Assembly (NCBI RefSeq): GCF_011927765.1
Contig: NZ_JAATJG010000013.1
Location: forward strand, 1 to 64,000
Length of the DNA: 64,000 nucleotides
Reading direction: 5' to 3'
DNA from: Wenyingzhuangia aestuarii
GTDB taxonomy: Bacteria; Bacteroidota; Bacteroidia; Flavobacteriales; Flavobacteriaceae
Shown: positions 34,927 through 43,322 of the stretch, in pieces
Position numbering within the stretch: the first letter of the stretch is position 1
Layout: each line of letters opens with the position of its first letter
Notes under the pieces: model-generated
Seen by the model: only the letters and a program-made list of their open reading frames with translations
Database searches by the model: none
Told to the model about the DNA's origin: nothing
Position numbers and translations under genes: made by a program

Positions 34927-36008
34927 TAGCTCAATTTTATTCCTGGTGTAATTGTTCTAACAGCCCCTTGTGAGCTTATTTTTGTGGTTACCGAAACAAC
35001 ATAATACCAACCCAACTTATTTAGATAATCTTCGTCTTTTATCCTTGCTGAATAACCAGGAGAAACATATGGAATAAGCCATGTGTCAAAAGTTCCTTCA
35101 AACCGTGATTGAGCTTCTTTTTTTAATGCTGATTCAGCAATTTTTTTCATAGATTCCTCACTCATGGGACCTACTTTTATACTGATCTTATTTCCTCCAG
35201 TTGTTCCTGCAGTTAGCTTTTTAACTTTACCATCTTTACCGGTACTTTCTATAATTATTTCGGTGTTGTCATCAACTTTGTTTTTAAATTCAAGTGAGGA
35301 ATTTTCAATATTTTTTTGCATCGAATAAAAAACTTCTCCAGTCTTGGCTACATATGGAGGATGTATATGTAGCACCTTATTATTGGTATCAAAATAAATA
35401 TTGGCTTTTGTTTCCTCCTGGAGCTTTTTCAATACATCATAACCAGTTGCATTATGTATCGTAAACTTTTCATAAGTAATACCGTAATCACAATCAACTG
35501 TGTAACCTTCATCTATTTGATCAACTATATATTTTCCTACTTCTTTTAAAGAGGTTGGTTTTAGTTCAACACTTTTAATTCCTTTCCTAAATAAAAACAA
35601 AGCATCTTCACACTTAATTTGTAAAGAGGAATCTTTATTTACTATTTCCTGTACATAACCAACAAACTCAGTTTTAAGATCTGAATCATAACCTAACTTT
35701 ATTAATACCTTAGAACCTCTCTTTATTTTACCTTCAAAATTCAAAGCAGTATTCATTACGGCTTCTGGTAAACTAATAGTGGCCACATCTGTTAAATTGT
35801 CTACGGATGCAATAATTTCTAATTCGTCCAAAATAGCGAGTTGAGTTCTTTTACCTTCCGTTTCAAACTCTACATACCAATTAATTGCATACATAACATT
35901 ACTTTTAATATTCTCTACTTTAGCTTTTGTTTGTGGCAGGTTTGCTGAGTTTCCTGTCATACTTACCATTCCGATAAACATGAATAATCCTAAAATAATT
36001 GCTCTCAT
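34926..36008 (-). CDS. Baseplate hub protein (gpD/gp27-like) with odd hydrophobic N-terminus
   Basis: 360 residues. The body has the late-control-D hub pattern: LAILDELEIIASVDNLTDVA, KRGSKVLIKLGYD, and a C-terminal part with PYVSPGYSARI. It forms the central hub carrying the spike. The first 22 residues (RAIILGLFMFIGMVSMTG) look like a signal peptide or membrane anchor, which is unexpected for a cytoplasmically assembled baseplate protein; a later start at the Met in NVMYAINWYVEFE would remove it, but the ATG at 36,008 is 2 bases after the upstream stop. Confidence 0.68.
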   Translation of the reverse strand: MRAIILGLFMFIGMVSMTGNSANLPQTKAKVENIKSNVMYAINWYVEFETEGKRTQLAILDELEIIASVDNLTDVATISLPEAVMNTALNFEGKIKRGSKVLIKLGYDSDLKTEFVGYVQEIVNKDSSLQIKCEDALFLFRKGIKSVELKPTSLKEVGKYIVDQIDEGYTVDCDYGITYEKFTIHNATGYDVLKKLQEETKANIYFDTNNKVLHIHPPYVAKTGEVFYSMQKNIENSSLEFKNKVDDNTEIIIESTGKDGKVKKLTAGTTGGNKISIKVGPMSEESMKKIAESALKKEAQSRFEGTFDTWLIPYVSPGYSARIKDEDYLNKLGWYYVVSVTTKISSQGAVRTITPGIKLS

Positions 36009-36010
36009 AA

Positions 36011-36676
36011 TTAATCTTCTATATCTAATAACAGTTTAAAAGAACTGTCACTATACGCTTTAATCTCATAAGCCTGAACATTTTCACCTTTGGTAAATGG
36101 CCAACTAAAATCTTCTATTACTATATTATTAATCCCAGACAACTGTAGTAACTCACATTTTACCTGTATACTCTTAGCGGCTGTCATACACTGTTTAAGA
36201 CTTTCAAAATCCTCTTTAGGAAAACATTCTGCTACATCTCCAACTTCTTTATCTCCTAAGAGCACTCCAGTAATGGTAATTTCATAATCTCCACGAGACC
36301 AGTGTTCTTTTACAGTTCCTTCTCCTTTTTTAGTTTTAGCAACCTTTCTACGAATGATATTGTTCTTACTACTAAGAGATATTAAAGGCTCATAAGGAAG
36401 CATAAACCATGTAATTCCTTCATCTATGGACATTTCTAAAGGGAAAAACTGTTGGTCTTTTGGAGTGGGTGGGTTTGATTTCCACAACTCATCTTCAGAA
36501 ACTACAGAACCATTGTTACTATTAACACCCGTTTGTCTTGTAAAAGGCAAAAAGTTAATAGGCGGAATTACATGTTTCATTAATTCGTTTTGAACCGCTG
36601 TTAACCTAGGTAACTCTTTTACAATCTTAGAACCAACCAAAGAAGCATATAATATGTCTGTGTCTTTTAATGCCAT
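36011..36676 (-). CDS. DUF6046-like tail/baseplate protein
   Basis: 221 residues. Resembles the DUF6046 family found between tape measure and hub in Bacteroidota contractile phages; conserved features include VNSNNGSVVSEDELWKSN and IVIEDFSWPFTKGENVQAYE. By position it equals the DNA circularisation/LysM protein of Mu (gpN) that joins tube and hub. Family name from memory. Confidence 0.55.
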   Translation of the reverse strand: MALKDTDILYASLVGSKIVKELPRLTAVQNELMKHVIPPINFLPFTRQTGVNSNNGSVVSEDELWKSNPPTPKDQQFFPLEMSIDEGITWFMLPYEPLISLSSKNNIIRRKVAKTKKGEGTVKEHWSRGDYEITITGVLLGDKEVGDVAECFPKEDFESLKQCMTAAKSIQVKCELLQLSGINNIVIEDFSWPFTKGENVQAYEIKAYSDSSFKLLLDIED

Positions 36677-36678
36677 AA

Positions 36679-38598
36679 CTAACTACTTGCTGTTGATGCT
36701 AATGCTAATACACGTAAAAGAGCATCGGTTGTTTGATCTTCCATTTGACTAACACTTTCTTTAAATCCTTTGTTTTCTATATTTAAAACCCCTATTAAAT
36801 CATTCAGTTTAATGTTAATGGTTGTATTCTTTCTTCCTCCAGTAACAGCTTTACTATTACTTTCAGAATTCTGTGTGTTTTTATTGTTAGATAAATTTGT
36901 AGTAAGTGTTTTACCTCCAATAGTAGGTGCTGATATTCCAAGCTTTGCAGACAAATCATTTTTTAGATCTCCTAAGTTTTTATCATTAAAACTTAAACTG
37001 GCTCCAGCCTGTTTAAAATGGTCTAAAGCAGACTTACCTTGTTTGATGATTTCTTTACCTTCATCAACAATTGCTTTTTTACGAGCTTCAGATTGTTTCT
37101 TTATTTTTTCAAGCCCTGCATTTGCTTCATCTGCATTCCATAAACCTTGAAGTTTATACCAACCAATCATAATGGATTCAATACCCGAAAGCAACAAATG
37201 TTCTAGTCCTAGCCAAGCTATTTTAACATAACTAACATAACCACTCCAAACAGCTTTCATACCTTTCATAGTATGATCCCACATTTGACCCCATCCATCA
37301 ACTCTATAAATCAAATAACCTATAGCAGCAATTGCAGCAATAATACCAGCAACAATCCAAGTAGTAGGATTGGCCAACATAGCTGCGTTTAATTGCCACC
37401 AAGCAGCAGTTTGAAGCTCTAAAGCATAAAACTGAATGGTTGTCCATGCTGACATTGACATTGATGCTATTTTTACAACCCCCATAGCAGCTGCAACGGT
37501 AAATAATGTTCCTGCAATTACCATCATTACCGGGTGTCCTTCTTTAAGCTTATCGTTTAAATAAGATACTCCTGAGCTAACAGCTGTTAGCGTATAATTA
37601 GCCAAATCTAACAACAACATAGCAACTGGACTAATAGCCCCATAAATAGCGATAAACTTATCAGTAAAATTATCCATGACAGTACTTGCACGACCTCCTA
37701 ATGTTCTGGACATTTTTTGAGCCATATTGTGGAACTTTCCACCTTCCTGAGTTACTGTAATAAATGCATTTTCAACCATAGAAGTAGTTACAAGTCCTTT
37801 GCTCATGTCTTCTTTTAATTGTCCAATACTTTTACCTGTTTGTTTGCTTATTTGGTCTAATGGGTTAAACCCGGCATTAATCATTTGCAGTAAATCTTGA
37901 CCCATTAATTTACCCGTACTACTCATTTGAGAATAGGCAAGGGCTAAAGATTTCATTCGCTCCTGGTTCCCTCCAGCAATATCTCCAATCGCTCTCAGCG
38001 TAGGCATTACTTTTTCTGATTCAATACCAAAACCAAGCATCGTTTTAGCAGCATCTCCAACTCCTAATTTTCTAAAAGGGGTGTTTTTTGCATACTCTTT
38101 AACTTCTTTAAAAAATTGCTCACCAGCAGCTTCACCACCTAACAATACATTAAAAGAAGTTTTTTGCATTTCTTCCTCAATACCTACTTTAATAGCTTTT
38201 GCTCCAACAGCTCCAGCAATCACCAAAGGATTAGTGATTAAATTAGCAAAGGGAATTTGTCCAAATGCCTCTCTAAAATATCTTTTGGTACGAGATCCAC
38301 TAATGGTCTCAAACCTTCTTACTCTTTGTTCTAGTTTTTGAATCTCCGTATTGTACCTACGAATACTTTTAATATTACTTGCAGGAATCCAATCACGTTC
38401 AGATTTTAAATGCTCTAACTTTTGTCTTAAGGCTCCAACAGCATTACCGGTACCTCTCATAACACGATCTACTTCTTTGCTTTGACCTTCCAGTCTTGCA
38501 AACACATCTAACGCCGCACCAGAGTTTACACCAATCTTTTTAAGTTTGGCACTCATGGAGTCGTTCAGACTTAGTGTGTATTCTAGTAAATTCGACAT
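36679..38598 (-). CDS. Tail tape measure protein
   Basis: 639 residues. The tape measure core lies near residues 120-310: PFRKLGVGDAAKTMLGFGIE, LALAYSQMSSTGKLMGQDLL, QMINAGFNPLDQISKQTG. Two hydrophobic regions follow (about 320-400 and 410-435), then a helical tail. It sets tail length; with the usual 1.5 angstrom per residue the tail would be roughly 95 nm. It starts 5 bases after the stop of the frameshifted chaperone product. Confidence 0.88.
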   Translation of the reverse strand: MSNLLEYTLSLNDSMSAKLKKIGVNSGAALDVFARLEGQSKEVDRVMRGTGNAVGALRQKLEHLKSERDWIPASNIKSIRRYNTEIQKLEQRVRRFETISGSRTKRYFREAFGQIPFANLITNPLVIAGAVGAKAIKVGIEEEMQKTSFNVLLGGEAAGEQFFKEVKEYAKNTPFRKLGVGDAAKTMLGFGIESEKVMPTLRAIGDIAGGNQERMKSLALAYSQMSSTGKLMGQDLLQMINAGFNPLDQISKQTGKSIGQLKEDMSKGLVTTSMVENAFITVTQEGGKFHNMAQKMSRTLGGRASTVMDNFTDKFIAIYGAISPVAMLLLDLANYTLTAVSSGVSYLNDKLKEGHPVMMVIAGTLFTVAAAMGVVKIASMSMSAWTTIQFYALELQTAAWWQLNAAMLANPTTWIVAGIIAAIAAIGYLIYRVDGWGQMWDHTMKGMKAVWSGYVSYVKIAWLGLEHLLLSGIESIMIGWYKLQGLWNADEANAGLEKIKKQSEARKKAIVDEGKEIIKQGKSALDHFKQAGASLSFNDKNLGDLKNDLSAKLGISAPTIGGKTLTTNLSNNKNTQNSESNSKAVTGGRKNTTINIKLNDLIGVLNIENKGFKESVSQMEDQTTDALLRVLALASTASS

Positions 38599-38603
38599 TA
38601 TTG

Positions 38604-39175
38604 TTAGGTGTTATTCTCGTTTTCTGATTTAGATTCTTGTTGTCTAATCCATCGTAGTTCAACTACATTCCGTGCCCATTCATTAATGGAAAGTTGATCA
38701 GGATCTATCCTGGCATAATACTTAAGCATAAAGCTCTCTTTCCTAATCCAGCTCGTCCATTCAAACATCAACTTACACCATTCACTCTCTGTAACTGTTT
38801 GATGTTTCTTTTGAGGAGACTTAGGCTGAGATTGTTGAACTTTGGGCGAATCCCACTCTAAAGAAGCCTCCTCTAAAGCTTTTCCATTTCAGAAGTAACT
38901 ACTTCTATAGACTGTAACATTTTATCTGCAGCTGCAGATAATTCAGCTTCATCTACTGGAATATCATCACCTGCTAAATAGCAAAGCTTAAATAAGAAAA
39001 TATTATAAGTGATAAACTTTCCTTCCTTTAACAAATACTGAGCACCTTCAATCTCTTTAATTTTAGGAGATCTTACAATGAAGCTTTTCCCTGTACCAAT
39101 AGTGATTTTAAAAATATTCCCATGAGCGTTTTTATACGCTTGTATTTGTTCTGGTGTAATGTCTTTAATAGCCAT
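38604..39175 (-). CDS. Tail assembly chaperone, long form made by -1 frameshifting
   Basis: The 100-residue gene product (38,873-39,175) stops at 38,873, but the -1 frame is open from there to a TAA at 38,604 and encodes a protein-like sequence without its own good start. A slip on the AAG at 38,879-38,881 gives 99 + 91 = 190 residues. The extension includes ESEWCKLMFEWTSWIRKE and a helical end (LSINEWARNVVELRWIRQQ) of the gpT type. Long and short forms of lambda gpG/gpGT and Mu gp41/42 chaperone the tape measure in this way, and this is exactly upstream of the tape measure. Confidence 0.75.
38873..39175 (-). CDS. Tail assembly chaperone, short form
   Basis: 100 residues, mainly helical, with an acidic middle (DDIPVDEAELSAAADKML). 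Located between the tail tube gene and the tape measure, where phages encode the G-type chaperone. The last codons ATG GAA AAG CTT TAG contain the slippery run used for the longer form. Confidence 0.72.
   Translation of the reverse strand: MAIKDITPEQIQAYKNAHGNIFKITIGTGKSFIVRSPKIKEIEGAQYLLKEGKFITYNIFLFKLCYLAGDDIPVDEAELSAAADKMLQSIEVVTSEMEKL
38879..38885 (-). promoter_or_regulatory. Candidate -1 frameshift site GGAAAAG
   Basis: Minus-strand heptamer G GAA AAG, two codons before the zero-frame stop. The A-AAG part allows clean Lys-tRNA slippage onto AAA, as in lambda GGGAAAG. Only weak hairpins follow within 40 bases. Confidence 0.6.
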
Positions 39176-39177
39176 AA

Positions 39178-39594
39178 TTAAGCGTTGTTTTTAATTCTTA
39201 AACAAACAAAGGGTAGTGTAATTTCTTGGAATTTACTTCCTTGCTCATCACTTACCTCTTCTTCTAAAAATCTAATCCCCGAAGCTCTTGTAGTAGTCAA
39301 AGCATTTCCTTCACTTGGATTACCATAGTTAAATAAACCATCTAATGAAAGACCTAGAACGGTTCCGTTACCTGATTTTACTAAAGCCTCATATTCTGAT
39401 CTTAACAACTTAATCTCCCCCTCGTACTTAATATTTCCACTCTGAACAGAGTGAGGATGACGACCTTTTGCGTACAAAGGCTCACGCTCTATACTTGTTT
39501 TGTATTTTACAGCTCTAATACCTGTTATATCTCGACCTCCTAAAATTAAAGTAAGGTCTGCCCATTCGTATTCTCTTGAATCAAAATTTGCCAT
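39178..39594 (-). CDS. Tail tube protein
   Basis: 138 residues, beta-rich. Contains YEWADLTLILGGRDITGIRA and KYEGEIKLLRSEYEALV, a pattern typical of inner tube proteins of contractile Bacteroidota phages. It lies between the sheath (4-base gap) and the chaperone, the standard order. Confidence 0.78.
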   Translation of the reverse strand: MANFDSREYEWADLTLILGGRDITGIRAVKYKTSIEREPLYAKGRHPHSVQSGNIKYEGEIKLLRSEYEALVKSGNGTVLGLSLDGLFNYGNPSEGNALTTTRASGIRFLEEEVSDEQGSKFQEITLPFVCLRIKNNA

Positions 39595-39598
39595 TGTG

Positions 39599-40822
39599 TT
39601 AGTTGTTTAAGTTTACGTTAAAGCCTAAGTTTATTTTAAACCATCGGTTTGTACCTTTAGGTCTAACATATAAATCCATTTTAGTAGTACTTGTAGTGGC
39701 AACATTTACCGTTGTGTCAAAAGTTGCTTTTACTCCTAAATCGTTGTTGTCTGTTTTATCTCGAGACAATTCACCATTTGCGGTCATTTGGTTAAAAATA
39801 GCTTCCTCTACCAATCCCTCAACTGTTTTTGCATAAAAAGGATCAATGGTACCATCATTTTGCAAATCAAAATCTTCATTAATTTCATTGGTAGCAATAC
39901 CGTGAGCAATCCTATAAGCCTTATCAATAACACGCCTTCTGGAGACATATCTATAATCATCATCTGGATTGGTCGCTAAAGGATCATCTGTAATATAATA
40001 CCCTGCTTTACCCACGTGAGTTCTTAATGTGATATATCCTTTATCATGTAAAGCTTCTACATCATATTCTTCCACAGGAGAATCAACGATGTAAGCATTT
40101 AAAAGCTCTAAAGCTCCATCCTTTACTTTACCAGGATTAGAACTTACTGGGATTCTAGCCAAACGCCCCATAATTACATGAGTTACACAACCCAAACTAG
40201 CAGGTACACCCGTTCTTTTTTGACCAGAACCAACAACAATACCTACACGGTTATTATCTTCTAATTCTAAGTCTGGTAAATCTGCATGTACTCCTGTAAA
40301 TGCATAAGCCTCAATCAAAATAAAGAAGGGAGCAAACTTACTATTGATATAGTTTTCAGCAAATAGTTGTGCTTTTTGCTTTGCTAAAACAACATCCTCA
40401 TCCATTCCATCAGCAACAGTAATAGCTTCTGTAGGATCATAACACGTAAACAAAGCATTGATTGCACCATTAGCCACATTTAACAATGTTTCTGCAGGTA
40501 CTTTACCAGTTCCTGCATCTGCAGTAAACCAATCACTAACCTTTGTGTCTTTAGCAAAAGCATACAAATACAATTCAGTACCTTCTCCAGCTTCCTCGTA
40601 AAACTCTTTTAAAGTGGTGTATAATTTATGATTGTCTAAGTCAGGTAAAATACCTAACGCTGCAACATCTGTCATTCCCGTTAAGAAATAGCTTGTTTCT
40701 AATTCAAAGGTATTAGCAACTGCAACGGCTGATGCTAATAGTCCAAACAAACCATCTGCACTAGCAACTACAGAACCTACATTCCCGTTACTAAATTGTA
40801 TATCCGCTCCTGGTAAAGCCAT
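39599..40822 (-). CDS. Tail sheath protein (DUF2586-like)
   Basis: 407 residues. The N-terminus PGADIQFSNGNVGSVVASADG and segments such as VGIVVGSGQKRTG and the C-terminal DLYVRPKGTNRWFKINLGF match DUF2586-type contractile sheath proteins. This identifies a myovirus-type virion, as in Mu. Confidence 0.82.
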   Translation of the reverse strand: MALPGADIQFSNGNVGSVVASADGLFGLLASAVAVANTFELETSYFLTGMTDVAALGILPDLDNHKLYTTLKEFYEEAGEGTELYLYAFAKDTKVSDWFTADAGTGKVPAETLLNVANGAINALFTCYDPTEAITVADGMDEDVVLAKQKAQLFAENYINSKFAPFFILIEAYAFTGVHADLPDLELEDNNRVGIVVGSGQKRTGVPASLGCVTHVIMGRLARIPVSSNPGKVKDGALELLNAYIVDSPVEEYDVEALHDKGYITLRTHVGKAGYYITDDPLATNPDDDYRYVSRRRVIDKAYRIAHGIATNEINEDFDLQNDGTIDPFYAKTVEGLVEEAIFNQMTANGELSRDKTDNNDLGVKATFDTTVNVATTSTTKMDLYVRPKGTNRWFKINLGFNVNLNN

Positions 40823-40843
40823 AGTTTTTTATTATTAAATTAA

Positions 40844-41194
40844 TTACTCCGTTTCATCAGTTCCCGCTCCAGAACTAGCAGCGGTTAACTCCTCAATTCT
40901 TTTTGCACCTGCAGCTAAAACTGTTTTTGCTTTTTCATCCTTTAAAGCATCTTCTACAGCTTCAATAGTTTCTAAAACTTCCACCGCCTTAGCTCTATCT
41001 TCAGCAGTTAATTTCACCTCTTTTTCTTTCTTTTCTGGTTTATGATCTTCACGCTTGTAAGATTTTACTTCTTTCTCTTTTAAACCTTTTGCGTGGTTTT
41101 TAGCCACTAACACATCAAAGAATCTATTACCATCTGATGTCTCATGGTACTCTTTTAAATTCTTATGTTCTTGGAATACTTCTACTGGTGTCAT
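40844..41194 (-). CDS. Small charged phage protein upstream of the sheath gene
   Basis: 116 residues, very rich in Lys and Glu (HKPEKKEKEVKLTAEDRA) with an Ala-rich helical C-terminus. It has the position of the HI1506/Mu gp38-like small proteins; no catalytic motif. Possibly a sheath assembly or completion factor (inference). Confidence 0.5.
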   Translation of the reverse strand: MTPVEVFQEHKNLKEYHETSDGNRFFDVLVAKNHAKGLKEKEVKSYKREDHKPEKKEKEVKLTAEDRAKAVEVLETIEAVEDALKDEKAKTVLAAGAKRIEELTAASSGAGTDETE

Positions 41195-41199
41195 ATGAT

Positions 41200-41601
41200 T
41201 TAATTTTTATCGTTTTCTTTTTTTGTTTTGTACTTGTTTACAACTCCTTCAATAGCTCCACCTCCAAAATAAAAGGAGACAATTACAAGGACTATTGTTC
41301 CTAACCCCTCATTGTTGTAATTATACAATTCAATAACATGTTCTGCATTTTGCTTCATTAGGACTAAAATAAAATGAGCTATAGATGTGATTAAGTGAAC
41401 CATTAAATAAACCCCTGTAAACATTAATGCTAAGAATCTTTGAGCAATCTTATACGGCTCATATAGCTTTAAAAATTCCTTGTGATAATCAATACCTTCC
41501 TCTGATGTTAATATTGATTTATCAACGCCACTAATGATACTTTTTCCTAGTTCTCCAGGAGAAAATATTTTACCTACGGTGCTAAAGAAATTTTTAAACA
41601 T
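41200..41601 (-). CDS. Holin-like membrane protein
   Basis: 133 residues with two hydrophobic helices (about 55-82, LALMFTGVYLMVHLITSIAH, and 98-118, GTIVLVIVSFYFGG) and a lysine-rich C-terminus. It lies next to the endolysin and spanin-like genes (1-base gap), which supports a holin. Confidence 0.65.
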   Translation of the reverse strand: MFKNFFSTVGKIFSPGELGKSIISGVDKSILTSEEGIDYHKEFLKLYEPYKIAQRFLALMFTGVYLMVHLITSIAHFILVLMKQNAEHVIELYNYNNEGLGTIVLVIVSFYFGGGAIEGVVNKYKTKKENDKN

Positions 41602-41602
41602 G

Positions 41603-42037
41603 CTATTTGGTTTTATTCATTCTACGGTACTCTAGTAATCTCTCTTTTGGATAAGCTGATACTTTAACCTGGTTAGATTGATTACCACCTAACACATAAA
41701 CAAAGTCTTTAGTTTCTCTAATAAAAAAAGCAACATGACCTTTCCAACTTTGCTTAGATTCCCTCCAAAAAACAACAACATCACCCAACTCTGGAGTTTC
41801 TACTTTTTCGCCAATTTTTAACCAACTTCTAGCGTTTAGTTTTTTAGAACTTTCTACACCTGCTTTTAAACAAACCCAATTTGCAAATGCTGAACACCAA
41901 GCGGTTTCATCTTTTAATTTAGTTCCATCAAAACCAATCTCATCAAAGTATTTTACGATCTCTAGGTTGTCTTTTACTCCCTTTATCTCTTTAATTCCGT
42001 ATTGGCTAAATGCTACACTTATAACAGCTATATTCAT
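41603..42037 (-). CDS. Endolysin of the TIGR02594/CHAP-NlpC type
   Basis: 144 residues. The Cys-His peptidase core shows as DETAWCSAFANWVCLKAG (catalytic Cys near 49) and WKGHVAFF (His near 99); GIKEIKGVKDN precedes it. It cuts peptidoglycan cross-links at lysis. Overlaps the spanin-like gene by 4 bases. Confidence 0.85.
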   Translation of the reverse strand: MNIAVISVAFSQYGIKEIKGVKDNLEIVKYFDEIGFDGTKLKDETAWCSAFANWVCLKAGVESSKKLNARSWLKIGEKVETPELGDVVVFWRESKQSWKGHVAFFIRETKDFVYVLGGNQSNQVKVSAYPKERLLEYRRMNKTK

Positions 42038-42327
42038 TCTATTTTCTCTTTTCGTAATTGTTTGTATTTCCTCAGCTCATCAATCAACTGTCTGTTAATA
42101 TCAATAAGCTCCTTTCTTTCTTTATCTAAAAAACCAATCTCTTCAATGGCTTTTTCTAGTCTCTTAGCTAAATCATCAACTAATCCTTGATAATACTTAG
42201 CAGATTTTTCATCGTTCTCTATTTGTAAAGCTCGTATCTGCTGTTTTGTTTTGCCTTTTGCAAAACCCCATGTAGTTAAGGCAGTCAAAAAAGATGCAAT
42301 AACTGGATATAAAAAAGTTTCTAACAT
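42034..42327 (-). CDS. Inner-membrane spanin-like protein
   Basis: 97 residues. One N-terminal membrane helix (YPVIASFLTALTTWGF) followed by a long charged coiled coil to the end. This is the architecture of Rz-type i-spanins, which disrupt the outer membrane. No o-spanin is seen nearby, so the identification rests on topology and context. Confidence 0.6.
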   Translation of the reverse strand: MLETFLYPVIASFLTALTTWGFAKGKTKQQIRALQIENDEKSAKYYQGLVDDLAKRLEKAIEEIGFLDKERKELIDINRQLIDELRKYKQLRKEKIE

Positions 42328-42342
42328 GGTGTGATTTTGTAA

Positions 42343-42375
42343 AAAAAGCCACTACTACTTTTGTAGTGGCTTTTT
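42343..42375. terminator. Bidirectional intrinsic terminator after the capsid gene
   Basis: AAAAAGCCACTAC (42,343-42,355) pairs perfectly with GTAGTGGCTTTTT (42,363-42,375) around a 7-base loop. On the minus strand the stem is followed by a run of T. It separates capsid from the lysis/tail genes that read in the same direction. Confidence 0.85.
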
Positions 42376-42399
42376 ATTGTTTAGTATTATTCTGTTGGA

Positions 42400-43317
42400 T
42401 TAAATAATCGCTCCAATTCTTTCAGTCTTATAAGGTGTTACAATAAAGTAATGTCTGTAAGAAAGGTCATTTGATTGACGAGTAGGATTAATTGCTGCAG
42501 GTGTAAAATACTGAGTAGTAATACCTGTTTTCTTTGCAATAGCATCTTTAACAAAAGCTACAGATGCCGTTTTATCGGTTGGATCTGCAACAACACCATA
42601 AGGTCTCTTTGCACCAGCTGCAGTAAATAATGGCATTGCAATATATGTATGCAATTCAAAACCAGCAATTACAGGGTTTGGCTTTCCTTTAGCATAATCA
42701 ATTAATTGATTACCAAAGTTTTTACGATCTAACAATAAATCATTCCAGTGATTGGTACACAAAACTAATCTACGGTCTTCAGCAGGCCACTCACCATCAT
42801 CACATTTTCTTTTAAAAGCCACTAAATCCTCATAAGTCAATAATTTTCTACCATCAGGATCTGTTAATCCTTCAGTTCCTCCCGTAGCTGCTAAAACAGG
42901 TGTTTTAACTGTATTCGTTTGTGGAGCAATTGCGTGAATTGCTTTTTTGTTCTTAGTGGTTAAGATAGGTCTTGTAGTACCTTTAGTAGCTGTATCAATA
43001 ATATCATAACTAGAACCTAATGTTTTATCATCTGGTAACGTAATTACTTTGGTTTGATACTTATCTAAAGTGATTTCAATAGTACCATCTTCGTACTCCT
43101 GAAAAGGAATAGGATAAGTAGTATTGTTGATTAAAATTTCTGCTTCAAACTCAGTTGTAGGCACATAAATTTTATTCATTTCTGTAGGTGTACCTCCGTT
43201 AATTTGTGTAACGTTTACATCTAGCTCCATAATACCTTCTAAGAAGGTAGCAACATCTGCGGTGTTTAGGTTTTGAATTACTCTACCTAACCATATTTCT
43301 GGAAAATTTGCTGGCAT
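42400..43317 (-). CDS. Major capsid protein
   Basis: 305 residues, Mu gpT/HK97-type by position and layout: it follows the protease/scaffold gene by 5 bases and is the largest head-cluster protein without enzymatic motifs. It begins NFPEIWLGRVIQNL and has a beta-rich middle and a conserved C-terminal segment (ITTQYFTPAAINPTRQSNDL). Expected to be the most abundant virion protein. Confidence 0.8.
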   Translation of the reverse strand: MPANFPEIWLGRVIQNLNTADVATFLEGIMELDVNVTQINGGTPTEMNKIYVPTTEFEAEILINNTTYPIPFQEYEDGTIEITLDKYQTKVITLPDDKTLGSSYDIIDTATKGTTRPILTTKNKKAIHAIAPQTNTVKTPVLAATGGTEGLTDPDGRKLLTYEDLVAFKRKCDDGEWPAEDRRLVLCTNHWNDLLLDRKNFGNQLIDYAKGKPNPVIAGFELHTYIAMPLFTAAGAKRPYGVVADPTDKTASVAFVKDAIAKKTGITTQYFTPAAINPTRQSNDLSYRHYFIVTPYKTERIGAII

Positions 43318-43322
43318 TTTAT

